A DNA stretch of 64,000 nucleotides from Phaeocystidibacter luteus (GTDB lineage: Bacteria; Bacteroidota; Bacteroidia; Flavobacteriales; Schleiferiaceae), in contig NZ_WBVO01000014.1 of NCBI RefSeq assembly GCF_008933115.1, positions 1-64,000 on the forward strand, given 5' to 3'. The translations under genes were made by a program, and so were the position numbers. Under the pieces are notes generated by a model. It saw only the letters and a program-made list of their open reading frames with translations. It did not search any database and had not been told where the DNA came from. Shown here piece after piece: positions 37,886 through 45,238 of this stretch. Numbering within the stretch: position 1 is the stretch's first letter; each line of letters begins with the position of its first letter.

Positions 37886-38590
37886 ATGGAAATAGGCGAT
37901 AGGTTTCAATTTCTGGACGATATCGGTGGAGGTACAATTTTGGAGATCGACCGAGGCAGAATTCTCGTGGCGTGCGACGACGGGCGAGAGCTTTGGGTCG
38001 ATCAACGCGAGATAATGCCCGAGGATGTTTACGTAGTTCCAGAGGTTAAGCCCGAAAAGAGTGAAAGCTCAACCGCCTATTGGGAGATTGGTGCTAAAGT
38101 TGGCTATCTGAATGAGCCTGGAGGCGGTATCATCGTTGGCGAGGGCGATAAAGGGTATCTAGTTGAAGATGAGGATGGGTTCGAAAGATGGTTCCCCAAA
38201 CAGTTACTTGTCTTGATGGATTCAGATGTCATGAAGCAACTTGAAGAATCCGAAGCAGAGAATAAAGATCGACGTGTTAGAACACATAATGTCAAACCGA
38301 AAAAGCAGAGTGCAATTCTTGAAGTAGATTTGCACATTCATGAACTTCTGGAATTTGACTCTCACTTGTCGGATCACGAGAAGCTCATGCATCAGTTGAC
38401 GGTTGCACGTCACCAAGTCGACAAGGCACGCTCGGGACACTACAAAAAGGTCATTTTGATTCATGGAGTAGGCAAGGGTGTCCTTAAAGAGAAGCTTCTC
38501 GAGATGCTAGAAGGAATAGAAAAGGTGGAGTATTACGACGCTTCGCTTCAGAAGTATGGAAAAGGAGCGACGGAAGTAGTCTTTCGTTAG
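37886..38590 (+). CDS. Smr-domain protein (DUF2027-type)
   Basis: The 234-aa protein has two small N-terminal beta-barrel-like repeats (IGDRFQFLDDIGGGTILEI at 2-20 and IGAKVGYLNEPGGGIIVGE near 71-89) and a C-terminal Smr domain at about 145-234. Smr signatures are VDLHIHELLE (the DLH motif) and HGVGKGVLKEKLLEML (the HGxGxG motif). Smr domains related to the MutS2 C-terminus bind nucleic acids and can be nucleases, though in this stand-alone Bacteroidota family the substrate is not known to me. It lies directly upstream of the RNase P RNA gene. The ATG sits 5 bp after a TAnnTTTG box, suggesting a leaderless transcript. Confidence 0.88.
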   Translation: MEIGDRFQFLDDIGGGTILEIDRGRILVACDDGRELWVDQREIMPEDVYVVPEVKPEKSESSTAYWEIGAKVGYLNEPGGGIIVGEGDKGYLVEDEDGFERWFPKQLLVLMDSDVMKQLEESEAENKDRRVRTHNVKPKKQSAILEVDLHIHELLEFDSHLSDHEKLMHQLTVARHQVDKARSGHYKKVILIHGVGKGVLKEKLLEMLEGIEKVEYYDASLQKYGKGATEVVFR

Positions 38591-38610
38591 CTCGAGTTCT
38601 TTGAAGATTT

Positions 38611-38984
38611 ACCGCGGACCATGTCGCTGGTTGGCTAAGGCCGACGAGAGGAAAGTCCGGACAACACAGAGCACCACGCTTCCTAACAGGAAGGATCCCG
38701 GTTCCGGGAGACAGCAAGTGCAGCAGAGAGTAGACCGCCTCAACTTCGCGTTGAGGTAAGGGTGAAAGGGTGGGGTAAGAGCCCACCGGTATGGATGGCA
38801 ACATTCATAGCCAGGTAAACCTCGTGGGTTGAAATGTCGCGTATACCGATGCGCCGTCGCAAGACGGATAAGAGCTGCTCGCTCAATGTCGGGGGGTAGG
38901 CAGATAGAGCCTCATGGTGACATGAGGCCTAGATAAATGACGTGGATTGTTTCGGCAATAACAGAATCCGGCTTATGAGCGGTA
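38611..38984 (+). ncRNA. rnpB: RNase P RNA (class A)
   Basis: The catalytic RNA that trims tRNA 5' leaders. The conserved core is plain: GAGGAAAGTCCGGACAACAC near 38647 (CR I and 5' strand of P4), AGAGTAGACCGC, GGGTAAGAGCCCACCGG, CCAGGTAAACCTCGTGGGTTGAAA, GGCAGATAGAGCC and the closing ACAGAATCCGGCTTAT near 38961 (CR V and 3' strand of P4). The 5' ACCGC pairs with the 3' GCGGT to close helix P1, which sets the ends used here to within a few bases. Length (about 374 nt) is normal. A terminator follows. Confidence 0.96.
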
Positions 38985-38997
38985 TCTTTCAAAAACA

Positions 38998-39030
38998 AAG
39001 CGCGGGAAGTAATTCTCGCGCTTTTCTTTT
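38998..39030 (+). terminator. Terminator of rnpB
   Basis: GCGCGGGA pairs with TCTCGCGC (one G.T) around AGTAAT, followed by TTTTCTTTT, about 12 bp after the end of RNase P RNA. Confidence 0.85.
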
Positions 39031-39047
39031 ATCTAGTCGTTCCAGTG

Positions 39048-39055
39048 TATCTTTG
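39048..39055 (+). promoter_or_regulatory. -7 box giving a probably leaderless mRNA
   Basis: TATCTTTG fits TAnnTTTG exactly and is followed after only 4 bases by the ATG of a 58-aa ORF. Confidence 0.55.
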
Positions 39056-39059
39056 AAAC

Positions 39060-39236
39060 ATGGGATTGAGAAGCAAACTCGCACAATACAAATCGGTGTA
39101 TAAGCGCGCCGGTTGGAAAGGGCTAGCCAAGGAGCTCGGACCTGTCGCGGCCATTAGCCTCTTTCTTTTCTTCCTCATCAAAGGCCTCATTTGGCTCGCC
39201 ATTTTCTACGGCGGCTACGAGGCTATCAGTTCATAA
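39060..39236 (+). CDS. 58-aa single-span membrane protein
   Basis: This small ORF reads MGLRSKLAQYKSVYKRAGWK, then GLAKELGPVAAIS and a hydrophobic helix LFLFFLIKGLIWLAIFYGG, ending EAISS. The basic N-terminal half plus one helix at about residues 30-52 suggests an inner-membrane protein with a cytoplasmic amphipathic N-terminus. Support for reality comes from a TAnnTTTG promoter box just upstream, the rnpB terminator before it, and sensible codon use. Its stop overlaps the convergent CDGSH gene by 6 bp. Function unknown. Confidence 0.72.
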   Translation: MGLRSKLAQYKSVYKRAGWKGLAKELGPVAAISLFLFFLIKGLIWLAIFYGGYEAISS

Positions 39237-39704
39237 ACGGTTATGCGTGCCGTCGCAATACGGCGGATTTGAAGTTTGTTTACACTGACATAGCCATGCC
39301 TTTTCAGGCTTCTCATTCTTGATGACAACAGGCTTTACATCCGTTTTTTGATGCGTATTGTCACAGAACGGCTGCTCCCCTGATCGTCCACACGCACACC
39401 ACAAATACGGTTTTCCTCCTTCTAGCTCAACTTCTGCTGGATGCTTTTTTGCGATAACACTGCCATTGGATTCACTCTTCGTCACCTCTTCTCCCGCCAT
39501 ACGCAGGGCGCCAGATGGACATTTGTGAACCTGATTGACGATTTTATCTGAATCAACACCTTCGACCTGTATCCACGGACGATCCTTTGGCTTGAACACC
39601 TCGGGCAATCCACGCCAACAATTTTCTGAATGAATACACAGATGAGCTCTCCATTCTACGGTAACTTCACCGTTGGAATACGTCTTTACTTTTTCTTCTG
39701 CCAT
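39231..39704 (-). CDS. Iron-sulfur protein: Fer4_19-like domain plus two CDGSH motifs
   Basis: The 157-aa protein combines three potential metal sites. Residues 15-70 resemble the divergent monocluster ferredoxin domain (Fer4_19) with C23, C29 and C62 (HLCIHSENC ... HKCPSGAL). Then come two CDGSH-type 2Fe-2S motifs with 3-Cys/1-His ligands: C103/C105/C114/H118 (CACGRSGEQPFCDNTH) and C139/C141/C150/H154 (CQCKQTSNPPYCDGTH). Such proteins are thought to carry or transfer Fe-S clusters or electrons in the cytoplasm; the partner is unknown. No signal peptide. It converges with the 58-aa membrane protein gene. Confidence 0.9.
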   Translation of the reverse strand: MAEEKVKTYSNGEVTVEWRAHLCIHSENCWRGLPEVFKPKDRPWIQVEGVDSDKIVNQVHKCPSGALRMAGEEVTKSESNGSVIAKKHPAEVELEGGKPYLWCACGRSGEQPFCDNTHQKTDVKPVVIKNEKPEKAWLCQCKQTSNPPYCDGTHNRL

Positions 39705-39762
39705 GAATAAAAGTTAGACATTCCATATTGAATCGACAACAGCTTTAAGTATCTTGAATCTG

Positions 39763-40851
39763 ATGAAGAAGCCAAACTCCAAAAGAAAGCGCAATAAACG
39801 CGGTAAAAGAAGTGTCAAAATCGGCACCGCACCAGGTAGTCTCATTTACGTTGGTGAAAAGCGTGTCGAGAAGGTCAAGGCCCAATTAATTCGGTATGAT
39901 ACAGACGATTTCGAGGAGAATCAAGAACTCGATCTGACACAACACATGGGCGATATGATCAATGACAAGCACGTTCATTGGATCAATCTCCACGGCATTC
40001 ATGATGTCGATTTGATACAGCGCGTCGGTGGATATTACTCCATCGATAAACTCATTCTGGAGGATATGCTGGATACAACTCAGCGTCCGAAAGTAGAGGA
40101 GTTTCCAAACTGCTTGTTCTTCACTCTCAAGAGTTTGGCTGACATCGATGGCGTTGAATTTGAAATCGAGCAAATTAGCTTCATCCTAACCAACAACACG
40201 GTTATCTCGCTTCAAGAGAAACCAGCAGATATCTTCGAAAGTATTCGTGAGCGATTGAGAAACAAAATCGGGCTCGTTCGAATGAGAACCGCCGATTATC
40301 TCTTGTTCTTATTGCTAGATGCCGTAATCGATGAGTACTTCGTGCTTTTGGAGAACTTCGAGAATGTCATTGAAGATCTTCAAGAAGAAGTGGCTACTCG
40401 TCCAGCCGAAGATACCCTTGTAAGAACGGATCATCTCAAAAGATCGTTGGCGCTATTGCGCAAATCGGTCAACCCACTTAAAGATGCTGTTGGACTGCTC
40501 AACAAAGGTGATATCCAATTCATTAGTGAAGACTGGCTCAAGTTCTACAGCGATTTGAGCGACAGTGCACTTGAGGTGATTGACTCGGTGGAATACTACC
40601 GTCAAATGATCGAATCGGTCGAGAATCTGTACATGTCGCAACTTTCGCAGAAGAACAACGATACGATGAAAGTCCTGACGGTCATCGCCACGATTTTCAT
40701 TCCCCTCACCTTTGTTGCAGGTATTTACGGAATGAACTTCGAGTATATGCCTGAACTGGAATGGAAGTATAGCTACCCGCTCTTTTGGGCAATTATGCTT
40801 GCAATCACTCTGGTGATGATTCGGTACTTTCGGAAGAAGGACTGGTTTTAG
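39763..40851 (+). CDS. corA: CorA-family magnesium/cobalt transporter
   Basis: The 362-aa product (ATG at 39763; an in-frame TTG at 39754 is less likely) has the CorA layout: a long soluble cytoplasmic domain, a long pore-lining helix and two C-terminal membrane helices. The signature GMN is at residues 323-325 in YGMNFEYMP, at the end of TM1 (VIATIFIPLTFVAGIYG), followed by TM2 (LFWAIMLAITLVMIRYF) and a basic tail. CorA pentamers take up Mg2+ (and Co2+) through the inner membrane, gated by cytoplasmic Mg2+. The basic N-terminus (KKPNSKRKRNKRGKRS) is longer than usual. The 3' end overlaps the convergent antiporter gene by 47 bp. Confidence 0.93.
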   Translation: MKKPNSKRKRNKRGKRSVKIGTAPGSLIYVGEKRVEKVKAQLIRYDTDDFEENQELDLTQHMGDMINDKHVHWINLHGIHDVDLIQRVGGYYSIDKLILEDMLDTTQRPKVEEFPNCLFFTLKSLADIDGVEFEIEQISFILTNNTVISLQEKPADIFESIRERLRNKIGLVRMRTADYLLFLLLDAVIDEYFVLLENFENVIEDLQEEVATRPAEDTLVRTDHLKRSLALLRKSVNPLKDAVGLLNKGDIQFISEDWLKFYSDLSDSALEVIDSVEYYRQMIESVENLYMSQLSQKNNDTMKVLTVIATIFIPLTFVAGIYGMNFEYMPELEWKYSYPLFWAIMLAITLVMIRYFRKKDWF

Positions 40852-42301
40852 CCAGCTTTCTAATTTTGATTCCAAAGAGGGCAAAAGCGATGCTCATCAA
40901 CGGACTAAGCCAGTTGAACATGGCGTAGATGAAGTATTCACCCGTAGCGACACCAAGTACACTACTCTGATAAGCTCCGCATGTATTCCATGGAATAAGC
41001 GCACTGGTTACGGTACCGCTATCTTCTAGAGATCTTGAAAGATTCTCCGGTGCAAGCCCTCGCTCCTTGTAGATGTCGCGGTACATCTTGCCTGGAATCA
41101 CAATAGCAAGGTATTGGTCGGACGCCGTCAGATTCAAGAATAATCCTGTTCCAACCGTCGCAGAAATAAGTCCAGCTGCACTTTTTGCAAGCGACACGAT
41201 CGCCTGAGAAATTCGTCGAAGGAACCCAGCCGATTGCATAGCCCCACCAAAGAACATGGCAGAAATAATGAGCCAAATCGTGTTCATCATCCCGGCCATA
41301 CCACTGGTAGAAAGAAGGTCGTCAAGTTGACTTTCGCCAGATCCTAAATCAGCACCTTCAGTAAGGCCTTTCATGACGCCCAAGTAACCTGATCTGAAGT
41401 CAAGTTCACTCACTCCAGCTACAGATGCCACAATTTCGGGTTGAAATATCAAGGCGAAGATGCCACCAGAAATGGCACCAACAAGTATGGCAATCACTGC
41501 ATCAACTTTAAAGAGTATGAGCGCAATTGTGGTGGCAGGGACCAGCATCAACCATGGTGTGATGTGGAAATTCTCAAGAATTACATCTGAGATGGCCTGC
41601 GGGTTTTGAGTAGATTCATTCACTTCTCCGAAGACTCCGATGAGTGTGAATACCACGATGGTGATAAGGATGCTTGGTACCGTCGTGATGGTCATATACC
41701 GAATGTGAGTAAACAAATCCGTTCCAGCCATCGCCGGAGCGAGGTTTGTAGTGTCACTGAGTGGTGACATTTTATCGCCAAAATACGCACCGCTAATCAC
41801 AGCACCCGCTGTTACGGGCGGAGCGAAGCCTAAGGCAGACCCAATACCCATCAGGGCCAAGCCAATTGTCGCTGTGGTGTTCCAACTACTTCCCGTTCCC
41901 ATTGAAATCAATGCTGAAACGATAATCGTAGCCGGTAAAAAATAGGAGGCGTCCATGATCTGAACCCCATAATGGATGAATGCGGGAATCACACCTGAAA
42001 TCAGCCACCCTCCTGCCAATGCGCCAATGGCAAGGAGGATTAGAATCGCTTTCGAAGTTTCCATGATGCTCTTCGCAACACCCTCAAAAACGTCCTGCCA
42101 ATTTTTACCAAATCGTATGGCCATGATTCCAGCAAGCAGACCCGAAATAATCAAGATGATTTGGTTACTACCAGCTAGTGGGTCATCCGGGTTGTCAGGA
42201 TGAACGTTTGAATAAATGAAAACATTGAAGCCTAACGCTACAATCAGAAAAATAACGGGCGTTAGAGCCATTCCCAAGGAAGGGCGTTTTGCGGCGACCA
42301 T
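40805..42301 (-). CDS. nhaC: NhaC-type Na+/H+ antiporter
   Basis: The 498-aa protein has about 11-12 predicted membrane helices and matches the NhaC/ArsB-NhaD superfamily: repeated GTGSSWNTTATIG near 135-147, GAYFGDKMSPLSDTTNLAP near 170-188 and, in the second half, LEDSGTVTSALIPWNTCGAY. These are the conserved ion-path segments of NhaC proteins, which exchange external protons for internal Na+ (or, in related members, malate/lactate). It is monocistronic by position, with its 3' end overlapping corA on the opposite strand. A near-consensus -7 box (TATCTTGG) lies upstream on the minus strand. Confidence 0.9.
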   Translation of the reverse strand: MVAAKRPSLGMALTPVIFLIVALGFNVFIYSNVHPDNPDDPLAGSNQIILIISGLLAGIMAIRFGKNWQDVFEGVAKSIMETSKAILILLAIGALAGGWLISGVIPAFIHYGVQIMDASYFLPATIIVSALISMGTGSSWNTTATIGLALMGIGSALGFAPPVTAGAVISGAYFGDKMSPLSDTTNLAPAMAGTDLFTHIRYMTITTVPSILITIVVFTLIGVFGEVNESTQNPQAISDVILENFHITPWLMLVPATTIALILFKVDAVIAILVGAISGGIFALIFQPEIVASVAGVSELDFRSGYLGVMKGLTEGADLGSGESQLDDLLSTSGMAGMMNTIWLIISAMFFGGAMQSAGFLRRISQAIVSLAKSAAGLISATVGTGLFLNLTASDQYLAIVIPGKMYRDIYKERGLAPENLSRSLEDSGTVTSALIPWNTCGAYQSSVLGVATGEYFIYAMFNWLSPLMSIAFALFGIKIRKLAKTSPSSESTESSPE

Positions 42302-42340
42302 ACTATTGTGTGAGATTTACCGCCAAGATAGTAAATGATG

Positions 42341-42919
42341 CTAAGCCTCGTTAGGCCAAGCACGAAGGGCTTCCCAAACTTCTTTAGTTGGCAGACCTAC
42401 CACGTTGTAATACGAGCCTTCCATCTGTTCGATGCCTATCATGCCTATCCATTCTTGAATCCCATAGGCCCCGGCTTTATCAAACGGCTCAAATGTGTTG
42501 ATGTAGAATGAGATCTCGTCTTCACTCAATTCCTTGAACCTTAGATTGGTAATGACGTGATATGTACGGATGTGATCTTTGTCTGCCAAGCAAAACCCAC
42601 TGATAACTTGATGGGATTTACCTGAGAGTTTCTCCAGCATTTCACGCGCAGCGCGGGCATTTTTTGGCTTTCCAAAACGATGGTTATCCTGCCAAACTTC
42701 GGTATCTGCAGTGAGCAATAATTCCCCTTCAGCAAGTGAATTTCTCAGCGCATTAGCTTTTGATTTCGCTACCCATTCTACGGTTTCTGCCGGCGAAAGG
42801 GTAGCGGGTGCACTTTCATCTGCATCACTAACGCGAATGTCAAACTGCAATCCCATATCGGTCAGCAATTGTCTTCTGCGAGGTGAACCAGATCCGAGTA
42901 TGAGTTTTAAGGAGGTCAT
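42341..42919 (-). CDS. maf: Maf-family nucleoside triphosphate pyrophosphatase
   Basis: I start it at the ATG at 42919 (MTSLKLILGSGSPRRRQ); an in-frame start at 43006 would run into the upstream gene. The 192-aa enzyme has the Maf signature SGSPRRRQLL at 9-18, the catalytic LTADTEVW and the conserved YGIQEWIG segment. Maf proteins hydrolyse non-canonical or house-cleaning NTPs such as dTTP/UTP to NMP and pyrophosphate. It is the last gene of a four-gene operon, 2 bp after the prenyltransferase stop. Confidence 0.92.
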   Translation of the reverse strand: MTSLKLILGSGSPRRRQLLTDMGLQFDIRVSDADESAPATLSPAETVEWVAKSKANALRNSLAEGELLLTADTEVWQDNHRFGKPKNARAAREMLEKLSGKSHQVISGFCLADKDHIRTYHVITNLRFKELSEDEISFYINTFEPFDKAGAYGIQEWIGMIGIEQMEGSYYNVVGLPTKEVWEALRAWPNEA

Positions 42920-42921
42920 AC

Positions 42922-43908
42922 TTAGGCGGCTAAGAGAAGTAAGACAACGGGTGTGAGCAAGCCCATGAACATCTGGATTTTCATCCCGGTAGATATCATT
43001 CCCCATTGCTCCTTCTTGTGCACTTTCGGGAGGTAGAATAGGAAGGCCAGAAGCGGAATGACCAAGAATACGAGGATGTAGAACAAGGCGGTTTTATCTT
43101 CCGACCACTGAGAAATGACCCAGCTCAATCCTAGGATTTCTAAAGCGGCCACAACCGCGATAATCACCTTTGCCATCATCACCGTACTGCGAGTAGCAAC
43201 GGTTTTGTACCCGACGCGTTTATCCCCTTCAATATCCTCCATATCCTTCACCAGTTCACGCAAGAGGGTACTGATAAAGGCGAAGCCAGCAAGAACAGAT
43301 ATCAATATAAAATGCTGAGAAATAGGATGGTCTACAACAGGAACGGCAATGTCGTATTCATTTAAGCGCAGTGCAGTTGGTAGCAAGGCGAACATGCCAA
43401 CTGCCCAAACGTTCAAACCTGCTAATAATGAAATGAGCAAGTTTCCGATGAGGTAGCGAGCTTTGAAATCTATCGCGTAAAGCCATAAAACGGCAAGGCT
43501 CAGTCCGTGTAGATAGATATAGTTGAGATGATCTATGGCGTAACTCACGTAAGCGCCTGCGGCAAGTCCCAGTATGGCAAGCGTGTAGAAGGCGCGCATG
43601 GCCAGCTTTTCGGAGATTTTCACGCCTACGGTTCTCCTTTCGGGCTTGTTGATTTCATCAGCCTGCTGGTCATATACATCGTTGATGATATACCCTGCAG
43701 CCGCAACTAGACCGAGAGAAAGCGCGAGAATGATTACCTGAACGGTATCAAGGGCGAGCACATATGACGACTCGATTCCCTTCACTTCGGCGATGCCAGA
43801 AACGTAGTCTCTGTACACATCCAAGAACCCGAAGTACAGGATGAGAGGGATGGCAATGACAAAGAGTACATTGCTGCCGCGTATAAGTTTCCACCAAGCT
43901 GTTACCAT
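42922..43908 (-). CDS. UbiA-family prenyltransferase
   Basis: The 328-aa membrane protein has eight to nine hydrophobic helices and the first Asp-rich motif N76-D77-xx-D80-xxx-D84 (INDVYDQQADEINKPER), with the second in ELVKDMEDIEGDKRVGYKT near 216-234. UbiA enzymes attach a prenyl chain from a polyprenyl diphosphate to an acceptor using Mg2+. In Bacteroidota this operon copy is usually annotated as geranylgeranylglycerol-phosphate geranylgeranyltransferase-like, but the acceptor is not certain. The gene overlaps the end of kdsC by 7 bp and is followed immediately by maf. Confidence 0.88.
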   Translation of the reverse strand: MVTAWWKLIRGSNVLFVIAIPLILYFGFLDVYRDYVSGIAEVKGIESSYVLALDTVQVIILALSLGLVAAAGYIINDVYDQQADEINKPERRTVGVKISEKLAMRAFYTLAILGLAAGAYVSYAIDHLNYIYLHGLSLAVLWLYAIDFKARYLIGNLLISLLAGLNVWAVGMFALLPTALRLNEYDIAVPVVDHPISQHFILISVLAGFAFISTLLRELVKDMEDIEGDKRVGYKTVATRSTVMMAKVIIAVVAALEILGLSWVISQWSEDKTALFYILVFLVIPLLAFLFYLPKVHKKEQWGMISTGMKIQMFMGLLTPVVLLLLAA

Positions 43909-44426
43909 GTGTGATCGCCGTCTTTCATCCAGTTGTCTTGAACCTTCAACGTTTGTTCAATGATATCTCGTACACAGCCCTTGCCACCCGCTTTTTGAGA
44001 AACATAATCGCAAATTGCTTTGATTTCAGGAGCTCCATCGGCAGGAGTACAAGCCACTCCGGCCATTTGTAGCACTTCAAAATCTGGGATGTCATCCCCC
44101 ATGTAGAGAACTTCCTCACGCTTTAGGTCGTACATCAAGAACAATTCTTCCATGGCCTCCTTCTTGTCAGATGCGCCCATCCAAATGTCTTTCACGCCCA
44201 ACCCTTGCATGCGTTCACGAACGGCTTCGCTTCTTCCGCCGGTGATGATGGCTATTCGGTATTCCTTCCTCATGGCGAGTTGAAGTGCATATCCATCCTT
44301 GCTGTTGAAAGCGCGGTACGGTTGCTCTCCAGGAATCAGCAAAACGCTTCCATCCGTGAGTACACCATCCACATCAAAAACGAATGTGGTTACATGATTG
44401 AGAAGTTCCTTATAGTTCTGTTTCAT
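43902..44426 (-). CDS. kdsC: KdsC-like HAD phosphatase (KDO-8-phosphate phosphatase)
   Basis: The 174-aa protein is a compact HAD of the KdsC/YrbI type: motif I FVFDVDGVLTDGS (nucleophile Asp at 18, general acid Asp at 20), motif II IITGGRSEAV, and motif IV MGDDIPDFEVL. The lack of a large cap domain matches KdsC tetramers, which remove phosphate from 3-deoxy-D-manno-octulosonate-8-phosphate in LPS core synthesis. The conserved Bacteroidota neighbourhood (DUF2520 protein, ubiA, maf) supports a housekeeping role. It overlaps the upstream gene by 17 bp. Action on another sugar phosphate cannot be excluded. Confidence 0.85.
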   Translation of the reverse strand: MKQNYKELLNHVTTFVFDVDGVLTDGSVLLIPGEQPYRAFNSKDGYALQLAMRKEYRIAIITGGRSEAVRERMQGLGVKDIWMGASDKKEAMEELFLMYDLKREEVLYMGDDIPDFEVLQMAGVACTPADGAPEIKAICDYVSQKAGGKGCVRDIIEQTLKVQDNWMKDGDHTW

Positions 44427-45177
44427 TTCTATTTTGAATGCTTTTGCTCAGTACTTTGTAGAGCGTGGCTTGTTCCTCATCCATTAAGCTCAGATGCTTG
44501 TCCATGGTCGATGCATCATTACGCATGGCTGGGCCTGTTTGATGACTTTTCGACTTCGATTCGAGCGCAAGGTCGGCTGTTTTTTTGATAAGAGGAACTA
44601 GCAAGTCGTACGGGAGATTATACTTCTCCGTAATGCGCTGTGTTTCAGTATTGATATGATTCACGAAGTTGTTCGCCCAGACTGCAGCTGCGTGAAGTGC
44701 CAAGCGCTGCTGACTATCAAGTTCCCTCACGTCGTGGCTTATTTTCGAGGCGAGATTTTTTAGTGACTCTACCGCATCATCGCTAGTGCCTTCAATCAAC
44801 ATGGGTACTTTGGTGAAATCTGTTTCTAATCCTTTTTTCATGGATTGAAGAGGGTAGAATACTCCCTTGGGGCCAGAATGAGCGTTAAGCGTTTGGATAG
44901 AGGCAGGTCCGCTCACGTGTGCAATCAGGACACTCTTATTGAAAGGACAGTCTTCGAGTACTTTTTCTATGGCATCGTCGCGAACACCTAACAGCACAAT
45001 GCCGGATGAAATGGTGTCAACATTGGAAAGCGGAATATACTGTGAACCCAGTGCATTGGCTAGTTCTCGACCTTCATCTTCATTTCGCGCGGCAACATAA
45101 TCAACGGTCATTCCCGCCTTTTTCAAGGCTGTTCCCAATACCCAAGCTGCATTTCCAGATCCGATGATGCTTACCAT
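44410..45177 (-). CDS. Rossmann-fold DUF2520 protein
   Basis: The 255-aa protein starts with an NAD(P)-binding motif GSGNAAWVLGTAL (5-17) and has the layout of ProC/KARI-like dehydrogenases: an N-terminal Rossmann domain with a second strand VDYVAARNEDE, then a helical C-terminal DUF2520 domain from about 125 (HAAAVWANNFVNHI is its hallmark). The reaction is not known to me; the family is annotated as F420-dependent or pyrroline-5-carboxylate reductase-like. It is the first gene of the operon with kdsC, ubiA and maf, and a near-consensus -7 box (TATATTCG) lies just upstream. Confidence 0.87.
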   Translation of the reverse strand: MVSIIGSGNAAWVLGTALKKAGMTVDYVAARNEDEGRELANALGSQYIPLSNVDTISSGIVLLGVRDDAIEKVLEDCPFNKSVLIAHVSGPASIQTLNAHSGPKGVFYPLQSMKKGLETDFTKVPMLIEGTSDDAVESLKNLASKISHDVRELDSQQRLALHAAAVWANNFVNHINTETQRITEKYNLPYDLLVPLIKKTADLALESKSKSHQTGPAMRNDASTMDKHLSLMDEEQATLYKVLSKSIQNRNETEL

Positions 45178-45238
45178 TCTACGAATATAGGATTAGCGTT
45201 TCAATGAAAGAGGCTGCTACAGGTGCTAACCTATGCGT

